Origin: Actinomycetota bacterium
GTDB taxonomy: Bacteria; Actinomycetota; Acidimicrobiia; IMCC26256; PALSA-555
Reading direction: 5' to 3'
Assembly: GCA_016870595.1 (NCBI GenBank)
Contig: VGBI01000021.1
Location: 1 to 33,482 of the forward strand
DNA: 33,482 nucleotides
The notes beneath the pieces are model-generated. The model saw nothing but the letters and a program-made list of their open reading frames with translations, was not told the DNA's origin and ran no database searches. This document shows, in pieces, positions 8,700 through 17,485 of the stretch (within the stretch, counting starts at the first letter, position 1; the number at the start of each line of letters is the position of its first letter). The translations under genes were made by a program, and so were the position numbers.

Positions 8700-9896
8700 C
8701 TAGGCGATCGTGGCGGGCGCTCCGGCGTCGGGCTCCGGGCCGGTCAGGGCCATCGCCAGGGTCCGCGCGGCCGTGCCGTTCTCGAAGTATCCCACGGCGA
8801 CGCACTGCCGGTCCGAGACACACGCCGCAGCGTCGAGACTGTTCTCGAGTCCGGCGCCCGGGTTCGGCGTCGCCAGCAACGTCCAGGCGCTGCCGTCCCA
8901 CGCCACGGCCATGGTCTGCCCGGACGAGCCGTCGGCGTACTCGCCCACCATCACACACAGCGACGTCGAATGACACGACACGTGGTTGACGTAGTTCGAT
9001 GCAGTTCCCACGTTGGGGGTCGACTGCAGCGTCCACGTCGACCCGTCCCACACCATCGCCAGGGTCCGGTAGTCGCCCGACATGGCCTCCCCGACCGCCA
9101 CACAGAACGACGTCGACACGCACGACAGACCGTTGAGGTAGTTCGATCCGGCGCCCACGTTGGGGGTCGACTGCAGCATCCACGTCGACCCGTTCCACAC
9201 CATCGCCGTGGTCCGGCGCGCCGTCCCGTCGTAGCCGTCACCGGCCGCGACGCAGAACGACGTCGACACGCACGACACGTCGTAGAGGCCGTTGTCCTGG
9301 CCGGGGCCGAACGAGTTCGGGGTCGCCTGCAGGGTCCAGTCCGATCCGTTCCAGACCATCGACAGGTTCTGGTCGGACGCGCCGTCGTATCCGTTTCCGA
9401 CCGCCAGGCAGTACGACGTCGACACGCACGACACCGCTCTGAGGAAGTTGTCGTTCCCGGCGAAGGCGTTCGGGGTGGTCTCGACCGTCCACACCGACCC
9501 GTCCCAGTGCAGGGCCGACGTCTCGAAGTTCGACCCCGCATCGAAGCGGCCCACCGCGACGCAGAACGACGCCGACACGCACGACACCCCGTAGAGCTTG
9601 TTCGACTGGATCCAGACGTTCGGGGTCGTCTGCGACGCCCAGGTGGAACCGTTCCAGACCAGCGCCAGGTTCTGGTCGTCGACACCGTTCGAGTAGGTAC
9701 CGACCGCGACGCAGAACGACGCCGACACGCACGACACCGACTCGAGGTAGTTCCCCTGGTCGGCGGCCGTGTTCGGCGTGGGGACCACCACCGCCGAATC
9801 GATCGCCGCACCGGTGGGCACGACCATGACCGCTGAGACCGCCAGCGCCGCCAGTGCGCCCGTCACGACCGCACGTGTCTTCAAGATGCGCATCAA
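8700..9896 (-). CDS. Secreted protein with seven Cys-paired SCVSxSFCVAVG repeats (putative beta-propeller)
   Basis: Signal peptide MMRILKTRAVVTGALAALAVSAVMVVPTGAA; seven repeats of about 50 aa, each with a CxxxxxxC motif followed by a WNGSxWxxxxTPN segment. Confidence 0.85.
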   Translation of the reverse strand: MMRILKTRAVVTGALAALAVSAVMVVPTGAAIDSAVVVPTPNTAADQGNYLESVSCVSASFCVAVGTYSNGVDDQNLALVWNGSTWASQTTPNVWIQSNKLYGVSCVSASFCVAVGRFDAGSNFETSALHWDGSVWTVETTPNAFAGNDNFLRAVSCVSTSYCLAVGNGYDGASDQNLSMVWNGSDWTLQATPNSFGPGQDNGLYDVSCVSTSFCVAAGDGYDGTARRTTAMVWNGSTWMLQSTPNVGAGSNYLNGLSCVSTSFCVAVGEAMSGDYRTLAMVWDGSTWTLQSTPNVGTASNYVNHVSCHSTSLCVMVGEYADGSSGQTMAVAWDGSAWTLLATPNPGAGLENSLDAAACVSDRQCVAVGYFENGTAARTLAMALTGPEPDAGAPATIA

Positions 9897-9898
9897 CC

Positions 9899-10038
9899 CT
9901 GTCCTGCCGTCCGCACGGGCAGCGGGGTCTGCCCCGTGTTTGGTTGACGGTGGGTTTGACTGATCATGCTGCTTGACGGCTGATCTGGTCGGCGAAGGCG
10001 AGCTCGAACTCGACGGGGGTGAGCTTGCCGAGAACCCG
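9899..10038 (-). mobile_element. IS3-type transposase C-terminal remnant and element end
   Basis: Minus-strand RVLGKLTPVEFELAFADQISRQAA* resembles the C-terminus of IS3-family integrase-type transposases; followed by GTCAACCAAACACGGGGCAGACCCC, similar to IS3-family right ends. No other transposase portion nearby. Confidence 0.65.
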
Positions 10039-10059
10039 ACCGGCGCCTAGCGTGCCCGA

Positions 10060-10602
10060 ATGTCCGTCCGGGTACCCCGCCCCGCGCCCGCCACCACGGG
10101 CGACTGGTCGCCGGCCCTCCCCGGCCTGGCACGCCTCCGCCTCGACGTCGTGGTCGTGGTCCAGGCGATCGTCACCTCGCTGATGGTCGGCATGATCTGG
10201 ACGGTGCACCTCCTGCACTACGAGCTGTTCCCGCTGGTGGGCACCGACGCATGGGACGCCTACGAATCGGCCCACGTCGATCGCATCGGCAACATCCTGT
10301 TCGGCCCGTGGCTGGTCGAGGGACTGTGCGTGCTCGTGTTGCTGCTGGCTCGTCCCCGGAACCTGCGGATCCTCGCCTTCGTGGGCGCGTTCCTGATGTT
10401 GGGCATCCTCATCGACACCGCAGCGTTCTCCGCACCGGCCCACGGCCGACTCCTGGAGCGTTGGGACCGCACCACCTACGACGACCTGATGGTCATCAAC
10501 CTCATCCGTGCGTGGCTGTGGACGGCCCGGGGCGTCGTGGCGGTCTGGATGCTGTGGCTGGTCGTTGCTCACACCCGCGCACCGCGCGTCGAGGGAGCCT
10601 GA
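10060..10602 (+). CDS. Small integral membrane protein, unknown function
   Basis: 180 aa with about 4 hydrophobic segments (VVVVVQAIVTSLMVGMIWTVHLLHYELF, LVEGLCVLVLLL, ILAFVGAFLMLGILI, VVAVWMLWLVVA). Confidence 0.65.
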   Translation: MSVRVPRPAPATTGDWSPALPGLARLRLDVVVVVQAIVTSLMVGMIWTVHLLHYELFPLVGTDAWDAYESAHVDRIGNILFGPWLVEGLCVLVLLLARPRNLRILAFVGAFLMLGILIDTAAFSAPAHGRLLERWDRTTYDDLMVINLIRAWLWTARGVVAVWMLWLVVAHTRAPRVEGA

Positions 10603-10606
10603 CGCC

Positions 10607-11161
10607 TCAGGCCATCTCGGCGCGGCGGGCCACGACCATCCGGTCGAGCAGTGCCGCGTCGACCGGCCAACCGATCGGCACCGAGAAGGTGTGCGCCTGG
10701 ACCGTGCACCCGTTGAGCAGGGGCGCGTGCGCCTGCAGCACCTCGGTGCTGAAGGGGTTGCAGGTGAGGTGGCGGGTGGCCGCCGACACCCCGAACACGT
10801 ACCCCCCGGTGGCCCGCAGGATCGGCTGGTTCCAGGCGATCACGAGATCGAGGTCCGGATGGCGATCCGTGATCGCGGCGAAGATCGCCCGCGCGGTACC
10901 CGCCTGGTCCGGCGGGAGCGCGTCGAACCAGGCGTCGGGTGACGCCACCCGCCGGGCCGACGGCGAGCCCCGGTGGGTCATCACCACGGCGTTGGCGTGC
11001 GTCCGCGAGAACCCGTGACCGTCGCGCAGCAGCGCCATCTGCGCGTCGTACGACGCCGGACCCGCAGCGGCGAGGAGGTCGAACCAGTGCTGGACCGGCT
11101 GGCCGTGGGCCCGCTCGATCGCCGAGAAGTACCGGGCCCGGTCGCCCGGCTCGCCGCTCAC
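10607..11161 (-). CDS. DUF4287/DUF1801-like protein
   Basis: YFSAIERAHGQPVQHWFDLLAAAG...LLRDGHGFSRTHANAVVMTHRG (DUF4287-like) then DUF1801/DUF5655-like C-terminus; GTG start at 11161. Confidence 0.65.
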   Translation of the reverse strand: MSGEPGDRARYFSAIERAHGQPVQHWFDLLAAAGPASYDAQMALLRDGHGFSRTHANAVVMTHRGSPSARRVASPDAWFDALPPDQAGTARAIFAAITDRHPDLDLVIAWNQPILRATGGYVFGVSAATRHLTCNPFSTEVLQAHAPLLNGCTVQAHTFSVPIGWPVDAALLDRMVVARRAEMA

Positions 11162-11186
11162 GACGGCACGGCGCGAACGGGCGGGG

Positions 11187-11477
11187 TCACCCCCGGTACC
11201 AGCGCAACGGCTTCGCGGCCGCGTCCCGCTGCAGGATCCCCTTGGCCTCGAGGTCGAGCTGCACGGTCTTCTGCCACCAGCCGACCTTCTCCCCACCGGG
11301 CCACAGGTCGTCGGGGAGGAGCGGCCGCACCCGCTCCACCATCTCCGCCGCCGAGAGCCCGGGCGGTTCCCCGGGCGTCACCCGGAGGATGGCGTGCTTC
11401 ATCGCCTCGTACTTGGCCGCGTCGACCTGCGTGGTCCGCCCCGGGACGTTGACGTTCTCAACCGGGACCTTGGCCAC
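11187..11477 (-). CDS. Small conserved hypothetical (DUF6958-like)
   Basis: VAKVPVENVNVPGRTTQVDAAKYEAMKHAILRVTP...LWPGGEKVGWWQKTVQLDLEAKGILQRDAAAKPLRWYRG; AGAGGAG upstream of GTG at 11477. Confidence 0.6.
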   Translation of the reverse strand: MAKVPVENVNVPGRTTQVDAAKYEAMKHAILRVTPGEPPGLSAAEMVERVRPLLPDDLWPGGEKVGWWQKTVQLDLEAKGILQRDAAAKPLRWYRG

Positions 11478-11637
11478 GGCTTCTCCTCTGGCTGCTCCTC
11501 CTGCGTCCGATGAGGCTATCGACGTCGCCGGGCTCACCGAGTCCGGGAGTGCGGTGTATTCCCCGGGCGTCGCACGGTTCCCGTGACCCGAGGCAAGAAG
11601 ACCCCTGTATTCCACGATCCGGCTTCGAGGAGGATCC

Positions 11638-12201
11638 ATGTCCCGACGACACATCCACATCCGACGGGTATCGCTGGTCGCACTGCTCGGGGTCGTCGTG
11701 CTCCTCGCAGGCTGCGGCGGCTCCGACGAATCGGAGCGCAGGACCGGGCCGACCCGGGGAGCGACGGTGCCGGTCCCCGTCATCACGCTCCGGGTGACGA
11801 ACAACACCTCGTCGGTCCTCCAGGGAACGCCCACGTCGCCCGAGGCGGCAAACAACGGTGAGCGCGAGTTCCGAGCCGAGCCCGGCCAGCGTGCCTGTGT
11901 CGAAAGCGTCCCCGAGCGGGGTGTCCATCGGTCCGTCGTTCGAAAGGTGCAGTCGGGTGTCGGTGGTTCGGCGTGGGACCTGTCGTTCACGCGGTACGTG
12001 GAATCGGAGCCTGCCGAGGTCGGCTACACGGTCGGTGCCTGCGGCAGCAAGACGAGGGTCTCCCAAGGTCTCAGAGGTGACCAGCGGAAGGTGACCTTCG
12101 ACGTCGTCTGCGGAGGGAACAACTACCGGTTCACCGGGAACTACACCAACGACGAACAGGCCGGCGAGCTTCTCGCGGAGTACACCTTCGCCGACCGCTG
12201 A
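11638..12201 (+). CDS. Lipoprotein, unknown function
   Basis: GAGGAGG RBS; MSRRHIHIRRVSLVALLGVVVLLAGCGGS with LAGC lipobox; Cys-containing C-terminal domain. Confidence 0.75.
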   Translation: MSRRHIHIRRVSLVALLGVVVLLAGCGGSDESERRTGPTRGATVPVPVITLRVTNNTSSVLQGTPTSPEAANNGEREFRAEPGQRACVESVPERGVHRSVVRKVQSGVGGSAWDLSFTRYVESEPAEVGYTVGACGSKTRVSQGLRGDQRKVTFDVVCGGNNYRFTGNYTNDEQAGELLAEYTFADR

Positions 12202-12332
12202 CGCCGGCGCCACGCCGCCTGACCGGCCCACAATCCCCGCGACTACCGTTGCGACCGCCGGCCCGGCCAGCGCACAACCCACCAAACCCGACCTGTCACC
12301 ACACCTGTCACCGCGCTTGTCGCAGGCCCCCC

Positions 12333-12405
12333 GCCCTCGTAGCTCAGGGGATAGAGCGTCGGTTTCCTAAACCGTGCGTCGCAGGTTCGAATCCTGCCGA
12401 GGGCG
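12333..12405 (+). tRNA. tRNA-Arg (anticodon CCU)
   Basis: GCCCTCG...CGAGGGC acceptor pairing, GCTC/GAGC D-arm, TTCCTAA anticodon loop, GGTTCGAATCC T-arm; no encoded CCA. Confidence 0.95.
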
Positions 12406-12408
12406 CCC

Positions 12409-12954
12409 TCACGAGCTCGGTGAAGCAGTTCCCGCCCGTTGCGCCAGCGTTCGGAGCTGACGTCGCACCATGAGCCCGTCACCCGGTCCGAGGAACCCAC
12501 GCTCGACCAGGAACCCTCCCGGCACCCGGATCCGGGTTCGCATCCTCGTGACGAGTCGGGTGCCGGCCGGATGGGGGCGCAACTCGTAGGCCAGCGTGAA
12601 GCACATCCGACCATCGGGTCGGCCGAACTGCAGCACGAAGGCACGCGGTGGATCGACGACCGCTGCGGTGAACGACGCCGGGCCACCGGGCACGATCGAA
12701 CCGGCGACGACGTCCTGCCACTCGGGGTGCACCACCGTCGCGCTGCGCCGCCCGAGGTTGTCGAGCCAGTCGTAGCTGTACCACCCCGCGCGACCGAACC
12801 CCATCTGGCGGATCCACGGGAACACCTCGGCCGGTGGTGCCGTGATCGTCACGCAACGGGTGGCGACGGTGCGGGCATCGACGCAGAGGTCGTCACCGAC
12901 CACCGCACCTTCGATCTCGTCGGTCGTCGCGCGCCAGTCCCCGAACCACATCAC
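12409..12954 (-). CDS. SRPBCC-like protein
   Basis: VTITAPPAEVFPWIRQMGFGRAGWYSYDWLDNLGRRSA...RLVTRMRTRI. Confidence 0.7.
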   Translation of the reverse strand: MMWFGDWRATTDEIEGAVVGDDLCVDARTVATRCVTITAPPAEVFPWIRQMGFGRAGWYSYDWLDNLGRRSATVVHPEWQDVVAGSIVPGGPASFTAAVVDPPRAFVLQFGRPDGRMCFTLAYELRPHPAGTRLVTRMRTRIRVPGGFLVERGFLGPGDGLMVRRQLRTLAQRAGTASPSS

Positions 12955-12979
12955 GGGTGAGGCTATCCAGCCCTCCCGG

Positions 12980-13702
12980 TCAGATCGTCCGGGCGATCGC
13001 CACGAGGACGTCGACGAGGTCGTCGGGCGCCGAGAAGAACGGGGAGTGCGACGTCGGCAACGTGACCGTTGCCCCCGTGCGCCCCGCGTTGGCCTCCTGC
13101 ACCGGAACGGGGACGGTCCGGTCGTCGGTGCACAGCACGTAGGTGGACGGCACGTCGCGCCACGCGGCCCCCGTCAGCGTCGCGGCGAAGCTCGCGGTGG
13201 ACTGCGGTGAGAGCCGGGCCCGAGCGAACTCCACGTCGGCGTCGGCACAGTCGTGGTAGAAGATCTCACGCACCGCGTGGTCGGCCACCCGGACCGTGGC
13301 GCCGTCGGCGGCGGGCACGAACGCCGTCGTGATCGTCATCGACGCGGCACCCGGATCCACTCCGGCCGACGCGCCACCGATGGTCTCGCCGACGTCGGGG
13401 ACCATCGCGGCCAGGTACACGAGGTGGCCGACGTCGGCACGGCCCGCTGCGGCTTCGGTGATCACCGCGCCGCCGTACGAGTGCCCCACCAGCAGCACCG
13501 GACCGGCGCACCCGTCGAGCACCGCCCGGACGTGGGCGGCGTCGTCGGAGAGGTCGCCGACCGGTCCCGGGTCGCCGACCCCGTGGCCCGGGAGGTCGAC
13601 GACGACCGGCGTGAGCCCGGCACCGGTGAGGCCGGGGACGATCCGGTCCCAGCACCACCCGCCGTGGAACGCGCCGTGGACGAGGACGACGGTGACGGTC
13701 AT
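12980..13702 (-). CDS. Alpha/beta hydrolase
   Basis: VVLVHGAFHGGWCWDRIVPGL, VLLVGHSYGGAVI nucleophile elbow, TSHSPFFSAPDDL. Confidence 0.85.
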   Translation of the reverse strand: MTVTVVLVHGAFHGGWCWDRIVPGLTGAGLTPVVVDLPGHGVGDPGPVGDLSDDAAHVRAVLDGCAGPVLLVGHSYGGAVITEAAAGRADVGHLVYLAAMVPDVGETIGGASAGVDPGAASMTITTAFVPAADGATVRVADHAVREIFYHDCADADVEFARARLSPQSTASFAATLTGAAWRDVPSTYVLCTDDRTVPVPVQEANAGRTGATVTLPTSHSPFFSAPDDLVDVLVAIARTI

Positions 13703-13806
13703 CGCCGGAGTGTAGGGAGGGGCGGGCCCGGCGTGCGGGGCTGCACGGGTGGACGGCACGCCGGGCGGACGGCGCGCCGGAGCCGGGCGTCGGGCAGAAT
13801 GCGGCC

Positions 13807-14604
13807 ATGCGCACACTCGAGGGCAAGGTCGCGGTCATCACCGGCGGGGCGAGCGGGATCGGGCTGGCCCTGGCCCACCGGTTCCAACGGGCGGGCATGC
13901 ACGTCGCCGTCGCCGACATCGAGCCCGGGGCGCTCGACGCAGCGACGGCTGCGCTGGGGGCCGGCGAGGTGCTGGCCGTGCGCACCGACGTCACCGTGCC
14001 CGCCGAGGTCGAGGCCCTGCGCGCCGCGGTGCTCGACCGCTTCGGCGCTGCGCACGTGGTGTGCGCCAACGCAGGGGTCGCGCCCACCGGCTCGATCCTC
14101 ACCACGTCGCTCGAGACCTGGCGCTGGGTGGTCGACGTCAACCTGATGGGGGTCGTGCACACGGTGGCCACCTTCGGACCCGGGCTGGTCGACCAGGGCG
14201 ACGGGCACCTCGTCCTCACGGCGTCGGCGGCCGGGCTCAGCGCGACCGTGGGACTCGGCGCCTACTGCGCGACCAAGCACGCGGTCGTCGGCACCGCCAC
14301 CACCCTGCAGGCCGAGTTGGCCGGTACCGGCGTCGGGGTGTCGGTGCTGTGCCCCGGTCTCGTCAGCACCCGCATCTTCGACAGCGAGCGCAACCGGCCC
14401 GACCCCGGTGTGTCGCACGCTGACCCCGAGACTGCGTCGATGCTCAAGGGCGTGATCGGCGGGGGCGTCGACCCGGCGGTGATCGCCGACGCGGTGCACG
14501 ACGCCGTGGTCGCCGACGAGCTGTTCATCCTCCCGACCACCGACGTGATCGGGTTGATCCAGGCCCGGCTCGACGGCGTCGCCGCTGCGCTGCCGCGCGT
14601 CTAG
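13807..14604 (+). CDS. SDR family oxidoreductase
   Basis: VAVITGGASGIGLALAHRF, CANAG, TASAAG...YCATKHAV catalytic motif. Confidence 0.9.
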   Translation: MRTLEGKVAVITGGASGIGLALAHRFQRAGMHVAVADIEPGALDAATAALGAGEVLAVRTDVTVPAEVEALRAAVLDRFGAAHVVCANAGVAPTGSILTTSLETWRWVVDVNLMGVVHTVATFGPGLVDQGDGHLVLTASAAGLSATVGLGAYCATKHAVVGTATTLQAELAGTGVGVSVLCPGLVSTRIFDSERNRPDPGVSHADPETASMLKGVIGGGVDPAVIADAVHDAVVADELFILPTTDVIGLIQARLDGVAAALPRV

Positions 14605-14665
14605 CCGTTCGCCACACCGGCGTATCGATGCCGCCACCCGGGGATCGGGCGCGCGGCGACCGGGC

Positions 14666-15472
14666 TCAGGCCTCCACGGCCTCCGGGAGGCCGAGGGCTC
14701 CCGCGGCGTCGCGCAACGGTGTGCCCGGGGCCACCGCGTCGAACCCGGGCTTGCCCGGCGCGCCCGGCTTCACCCGCACCACTGCGTCGTCGCCGCAGTA
14801 GCGCACCGACAACGCCCGCCGGGTGGTGGTCCCGAGGTTGCCGCCCGCGGCGTGCAGGGTGCGCACGTGGTGGATGGTGAGGTCGCCGGGCTCGAGATCC
14901 CACCCGAACGCGTCGGGGTCGTCGAGGTCGACGGTCGGGACGAGGTCACCCTCGGTGCCGGGGATGGGATCGTCGGTGACGAAGAACGTGGGTCGGTACC
15001 GTCGGCCGTCGCGGTGGGAGTCCCGCAGGAACCGCAGCGACCCCGAGCGACGCGGCGCCGGGTCGAGCGCCACCCACACCGTCGCCATCTGGCGGCCCTC
15101 GGTGTGGAAGTACCCGTCGTCGGTGTGCCAGCGGGTCGGCACCGGCGACCCCGGCTCCTTCACCAGCACGCTGTCCTCGTAGAGCCAGAGCCGCTCGGAG
15201 CCGAGCACCGCGCGGGTGACCGCGGGGATCGCACCGAGCGTCGCGAACTCACGGAACTCCTCCCGGGTCCGCCAGTGGTCGACCCCGCCGCGGAACCGGG
15301 CCGCCGAGGTGTCGCCCGCCATCGCGCTCAGGTCGGCGAGCTCAGGGCTCACGATCAGCGCATCGACCGCGGCGCGGATGCGCTCGACGCCGGCCGGATC
15401 GACGACGCCCCGCACCACGCAGGCGCCGTCGGCCCAGAACTCCTCGGCGGCCGCCTCGAGCTCGGTCGTCAT
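14666..15472 (-). CDS. Phytanoyl-CoA dioxygenase-like Fe(II)/2OG oxygenase
   Basis: RWHTDDGYFHTEGRQMATVWVALDPAPRRSGSLRFLRDSHRDG...GDLTIHHVRTLHAAGGN...RRALSVRY: HxD...H facial triad pattern. Confidence 0.8.
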   Translation of the reverse strand: MTTELEAAAEEFWADGACVVRGVVDPAGVERIRAAVDALIVSPELADLSAMAGDTSAARFRGGVDHWRTREEFREFATLGAIPAVTRAVLGSERLWLYEDSVLVKEPGSPVPTRWHTDDGYFHTEGRQMATVWVALDPAPRRSGSLRFLRDSHRDGRRYRPTFFVTDDPIPGTEGDLVPTVDLDDPDAFGWDLEPGDLTIHHVRTLHAAGGNLGTTTRRALSVRYCGDDAVVRVKPGAPGKPGFDAVAPGTPLRDAAGALGLPEAVEA

Positions 15473-15539
15473 CGTCGCCTCCCGGTGCGGCCGCGGCGCC
15501 GGCCCGACGGCGCGTACCGTAGCGCGCGACCATCGGGGG

Positions 15540-16217
15540 ATGACGACGCCCGCCGCGCCCGGACCCGACGGGATCGACCTCGGGTGGGCCGAGCGCGCCA
15601 CGCTCGTGTTCTGCCCGGGCTTCCTCGTGGCGCCGCAGGCCTACACCGCGCTCCTCGGGCCGGTGGCCGACCGGGGGTACCGGGTGGTCGTGCCCCGTCT
15701 CGTGCGCCCCGGCCCGCGCCTGCTGCTCGGCGGCGTCCCGATCGCGGCCGAGGCGGCGCGGGCGGCGGCGGTGGTCGCAGCCCTGGCCGGGGCCGACGCC
15801 CGGCCGGTGTGGATCGGCGGCCACTCGCGCGGCGGGGCGGTGGCCTGGACCGTGGCGGCGGGCCCGACCCCCGTGGCCGGCCTGGTCGTGGTGGATCCGG
15901 TGGCCGGCGGCGGCCCCCCGTGGGCCGGTGCGCCCGCACCCCCTCCCCTCCCCGACGGGCGGCCCGCCCTCGTCGTCGGCGCGGCGATCGGCGGACGCTG
16001 CGCACCCGCCGCGCGCAACCACCTGCACTTCGCGGCCGCGGCCCCGCACGCCGAGCACGTGGTGGTGGCCGACTGCGGGCACGCCGACGTGCTCGACGAC
16101 CGGTCCGCCCACCGGGGCCGGCGACTCTGCGGCGGTGGCACCGACCCGGCCCGGGCCCGCGCCACCGTGGCCGAGCGGATCGCCGCGTTCCTCGATGCGG
16201 CCGGGTCGCGGCGCTAG
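15540..16217 (+). CDS. Alpha/beta hydrolase-like (chlorophyllase/dienelactone hydrolase-like)
   Basis: WIGGHSRGGAVAWTVAAG elbow; VVADCGHADVLDD near C-terminus. Confidence 0.65.
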   Translation: MTTPAAPGPDGIDLGWAERATLVFCPGFLVAPQAYTALLGPVADRGYRVVVPRLVRPGPRLLLGGVPIAAEAARAAAVVAALAGADARPVWIGGHSRGGAVAWTVAAGPTPVAGLVVVDPVAGGGPPWAGAPAPPPLPDGRPALVVGAAIGGRCAPAARNHLHFAAAAPHAEHVVVADCGHADVLDDRSAHRGRRLCGGGTDPARARATVAERIAAFLDAAGSRR

Positions 16218-17296
16218 AGGTCGGCGATCGCGACCGGCACGCCGGTCCGGGCGCTGCGGTAGGCCGCCTCGACTAGCTGGTGCGCCGCCAACGCGTCGCG
16301 CACCCCCGGTGACGGTGGTGTCCCCGCCGCGAGCGACCGGGCGAAGGCCCGATGGGCGAGGTACTGGTACACGTAGAACGGCCGGTCGACGTCGACCCCG
16401 TCACGCACGAACGACTCGCGGCACAGCGCCTGGGTGTCGATCCGCTCGGCCGGGCCCGACCGCTCCTTCACCAGGAGCGAGTCCTCGGGCGCGCCCACCA
16501 CGAAGTCGGTGGTCGCCTCGATCGCGGCCTGCTCGAGGAACACCTCGATCCGGCGCTCCTCGCGGTCGATCACCCCGTTGAAGATCGTGAGCAGCGTGCC
16601 CACCACCCCGTTGGCGTGCTCGATCGTGAGCGCGGCGGTGTCCTCGACGTCGTAGCCGAACACGTGCCGGGTGCGGGCGTAGACCCGGGTCACCGGACCG
16701 AACAGCCAGCAGGCGATGTCGCACGAGTGGATCGAGTGCTCGAGCAGCGCGCCGCCGCCCGCCTCGGCCGCACTCGACCGCCACGCCGTGTGGCCCTCCA
16801 TCACGTCGGTGGTGGGCCAGAACTGGTCGTCGCGGATCACGTAGCCCATCGGGCGGCCGTAGCGCGCGTCGGCGACCACGCCGTGTAGGAAGCGCAGGAT
16901 CGGGTGGAACCGCGACTGGAACCCGACCTGGGTGGGGATGCCCGCCCGCTCGACCAGGTCGACGATCTCGGTGACCACGGGGAAGGTCGGGGCGAGCGGC
17001 TTCTCGGTGAAGCACGGCTTGCCCGCCTCGGCCACCGCGGCGATGAGCTCGCGGTGGTGCTTGGTCGGGGCGATCACGAGGACCGCCTCCACGTCGGGGT
17101 CGGCGATCAGGTCGCGCCCGTCGGTGTACCGGCGGGCCACCGGGCCGGCGATCTGCTCCACCCGCTCGATCCCGGCCGGGTCGGGGTCGGCCAGGGCGAC
17201 GAGGCGCACGAGGCCGTCGTCGCCGAGGAGGCGCAGCGACACCGCGTGGGCCCGGCTGATCGACCCGCACCCGATGATCCCGACCGAGAGCGCCAC
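16214..17296 (-). CDS. Gfo/Idh/MocA family oxidoreductase
   Basis: VGIIGCGSISRAHAVSL, KPCFTEKPLAPT, GGALLEHSIHSCDIACWLFG; GTG start at 17296. Confidence 0.85.
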   Translation of the reverse strand: MALSVGIIGCGSISRAHAVSLRLLGDDGLVRLVALADPDPAGIERVEQIAGPVARRYTDGRDLIADPDVEAVLVIAPTKHHRELIAAVAEAGKPCFTEKPLAPTFPVVTEIVDLVERAGIPTQVGFQSRFHPILRFLHGVVADARYGRPMGYVIRDDQFWPTTDVMEGHTAWRSSAAEAGGGALLEHSIHSCDIACWLFGPVTRVYARTRHVFGYDVEDTAALTIEHANGVVGTLLTIFNGVIDREERRIEVFLEQAAIEATTDFVVGAPEDSLLVKERSGPAERIDTQALCRESFVRDGVDVDRPFYVYQYLAHRAFARSLAAGTPPSPGVRDALAAHQLVEAAYRSARTGVPVAIADL

Positions 17297-17342
17297 GAGC
17301 CGGACACTACCGCCGACCGGTCCCCGACCCCGGACCGACCCA

Positions 17343-17425
17343 GGACCAGCGCACGGACCAGTGCACGGGCGGGCGCGCGGACCAGCGCACGGGCGGGCGC
17401 ACGCACCGGCACACGGGCCAGCGCC
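17343..17425. repeat. 24-bp imperfect tandem repeat between divergent genes
   Basis: ggaccagtgcacgggcgggcgcgc (17355-17378) and ggaccagcgcacgggcgggcgcac (17379-17402) flanked by partial copies. Confidence 0.8.
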
Positions 17426-17485
17426 GACCCCGGCGTTCGCTAGCCTCCCCGCGTCCCGGCACCCCCGGCCCCCTGCGAGGTCCCC

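Noticed and set aside
12249-12473. + strand ORF reading ALVAQGIERRFPKPCVAGSNPAEGA
   Set aside because: Translation of the tRNA-Arg gene, a common spurious annotation.
12243-12686. - strand ORF containing RIRTCDARFRKPTLYPLSYEG
   Set aside because: Antisense translation of the same tRNA; well-known false ORF.
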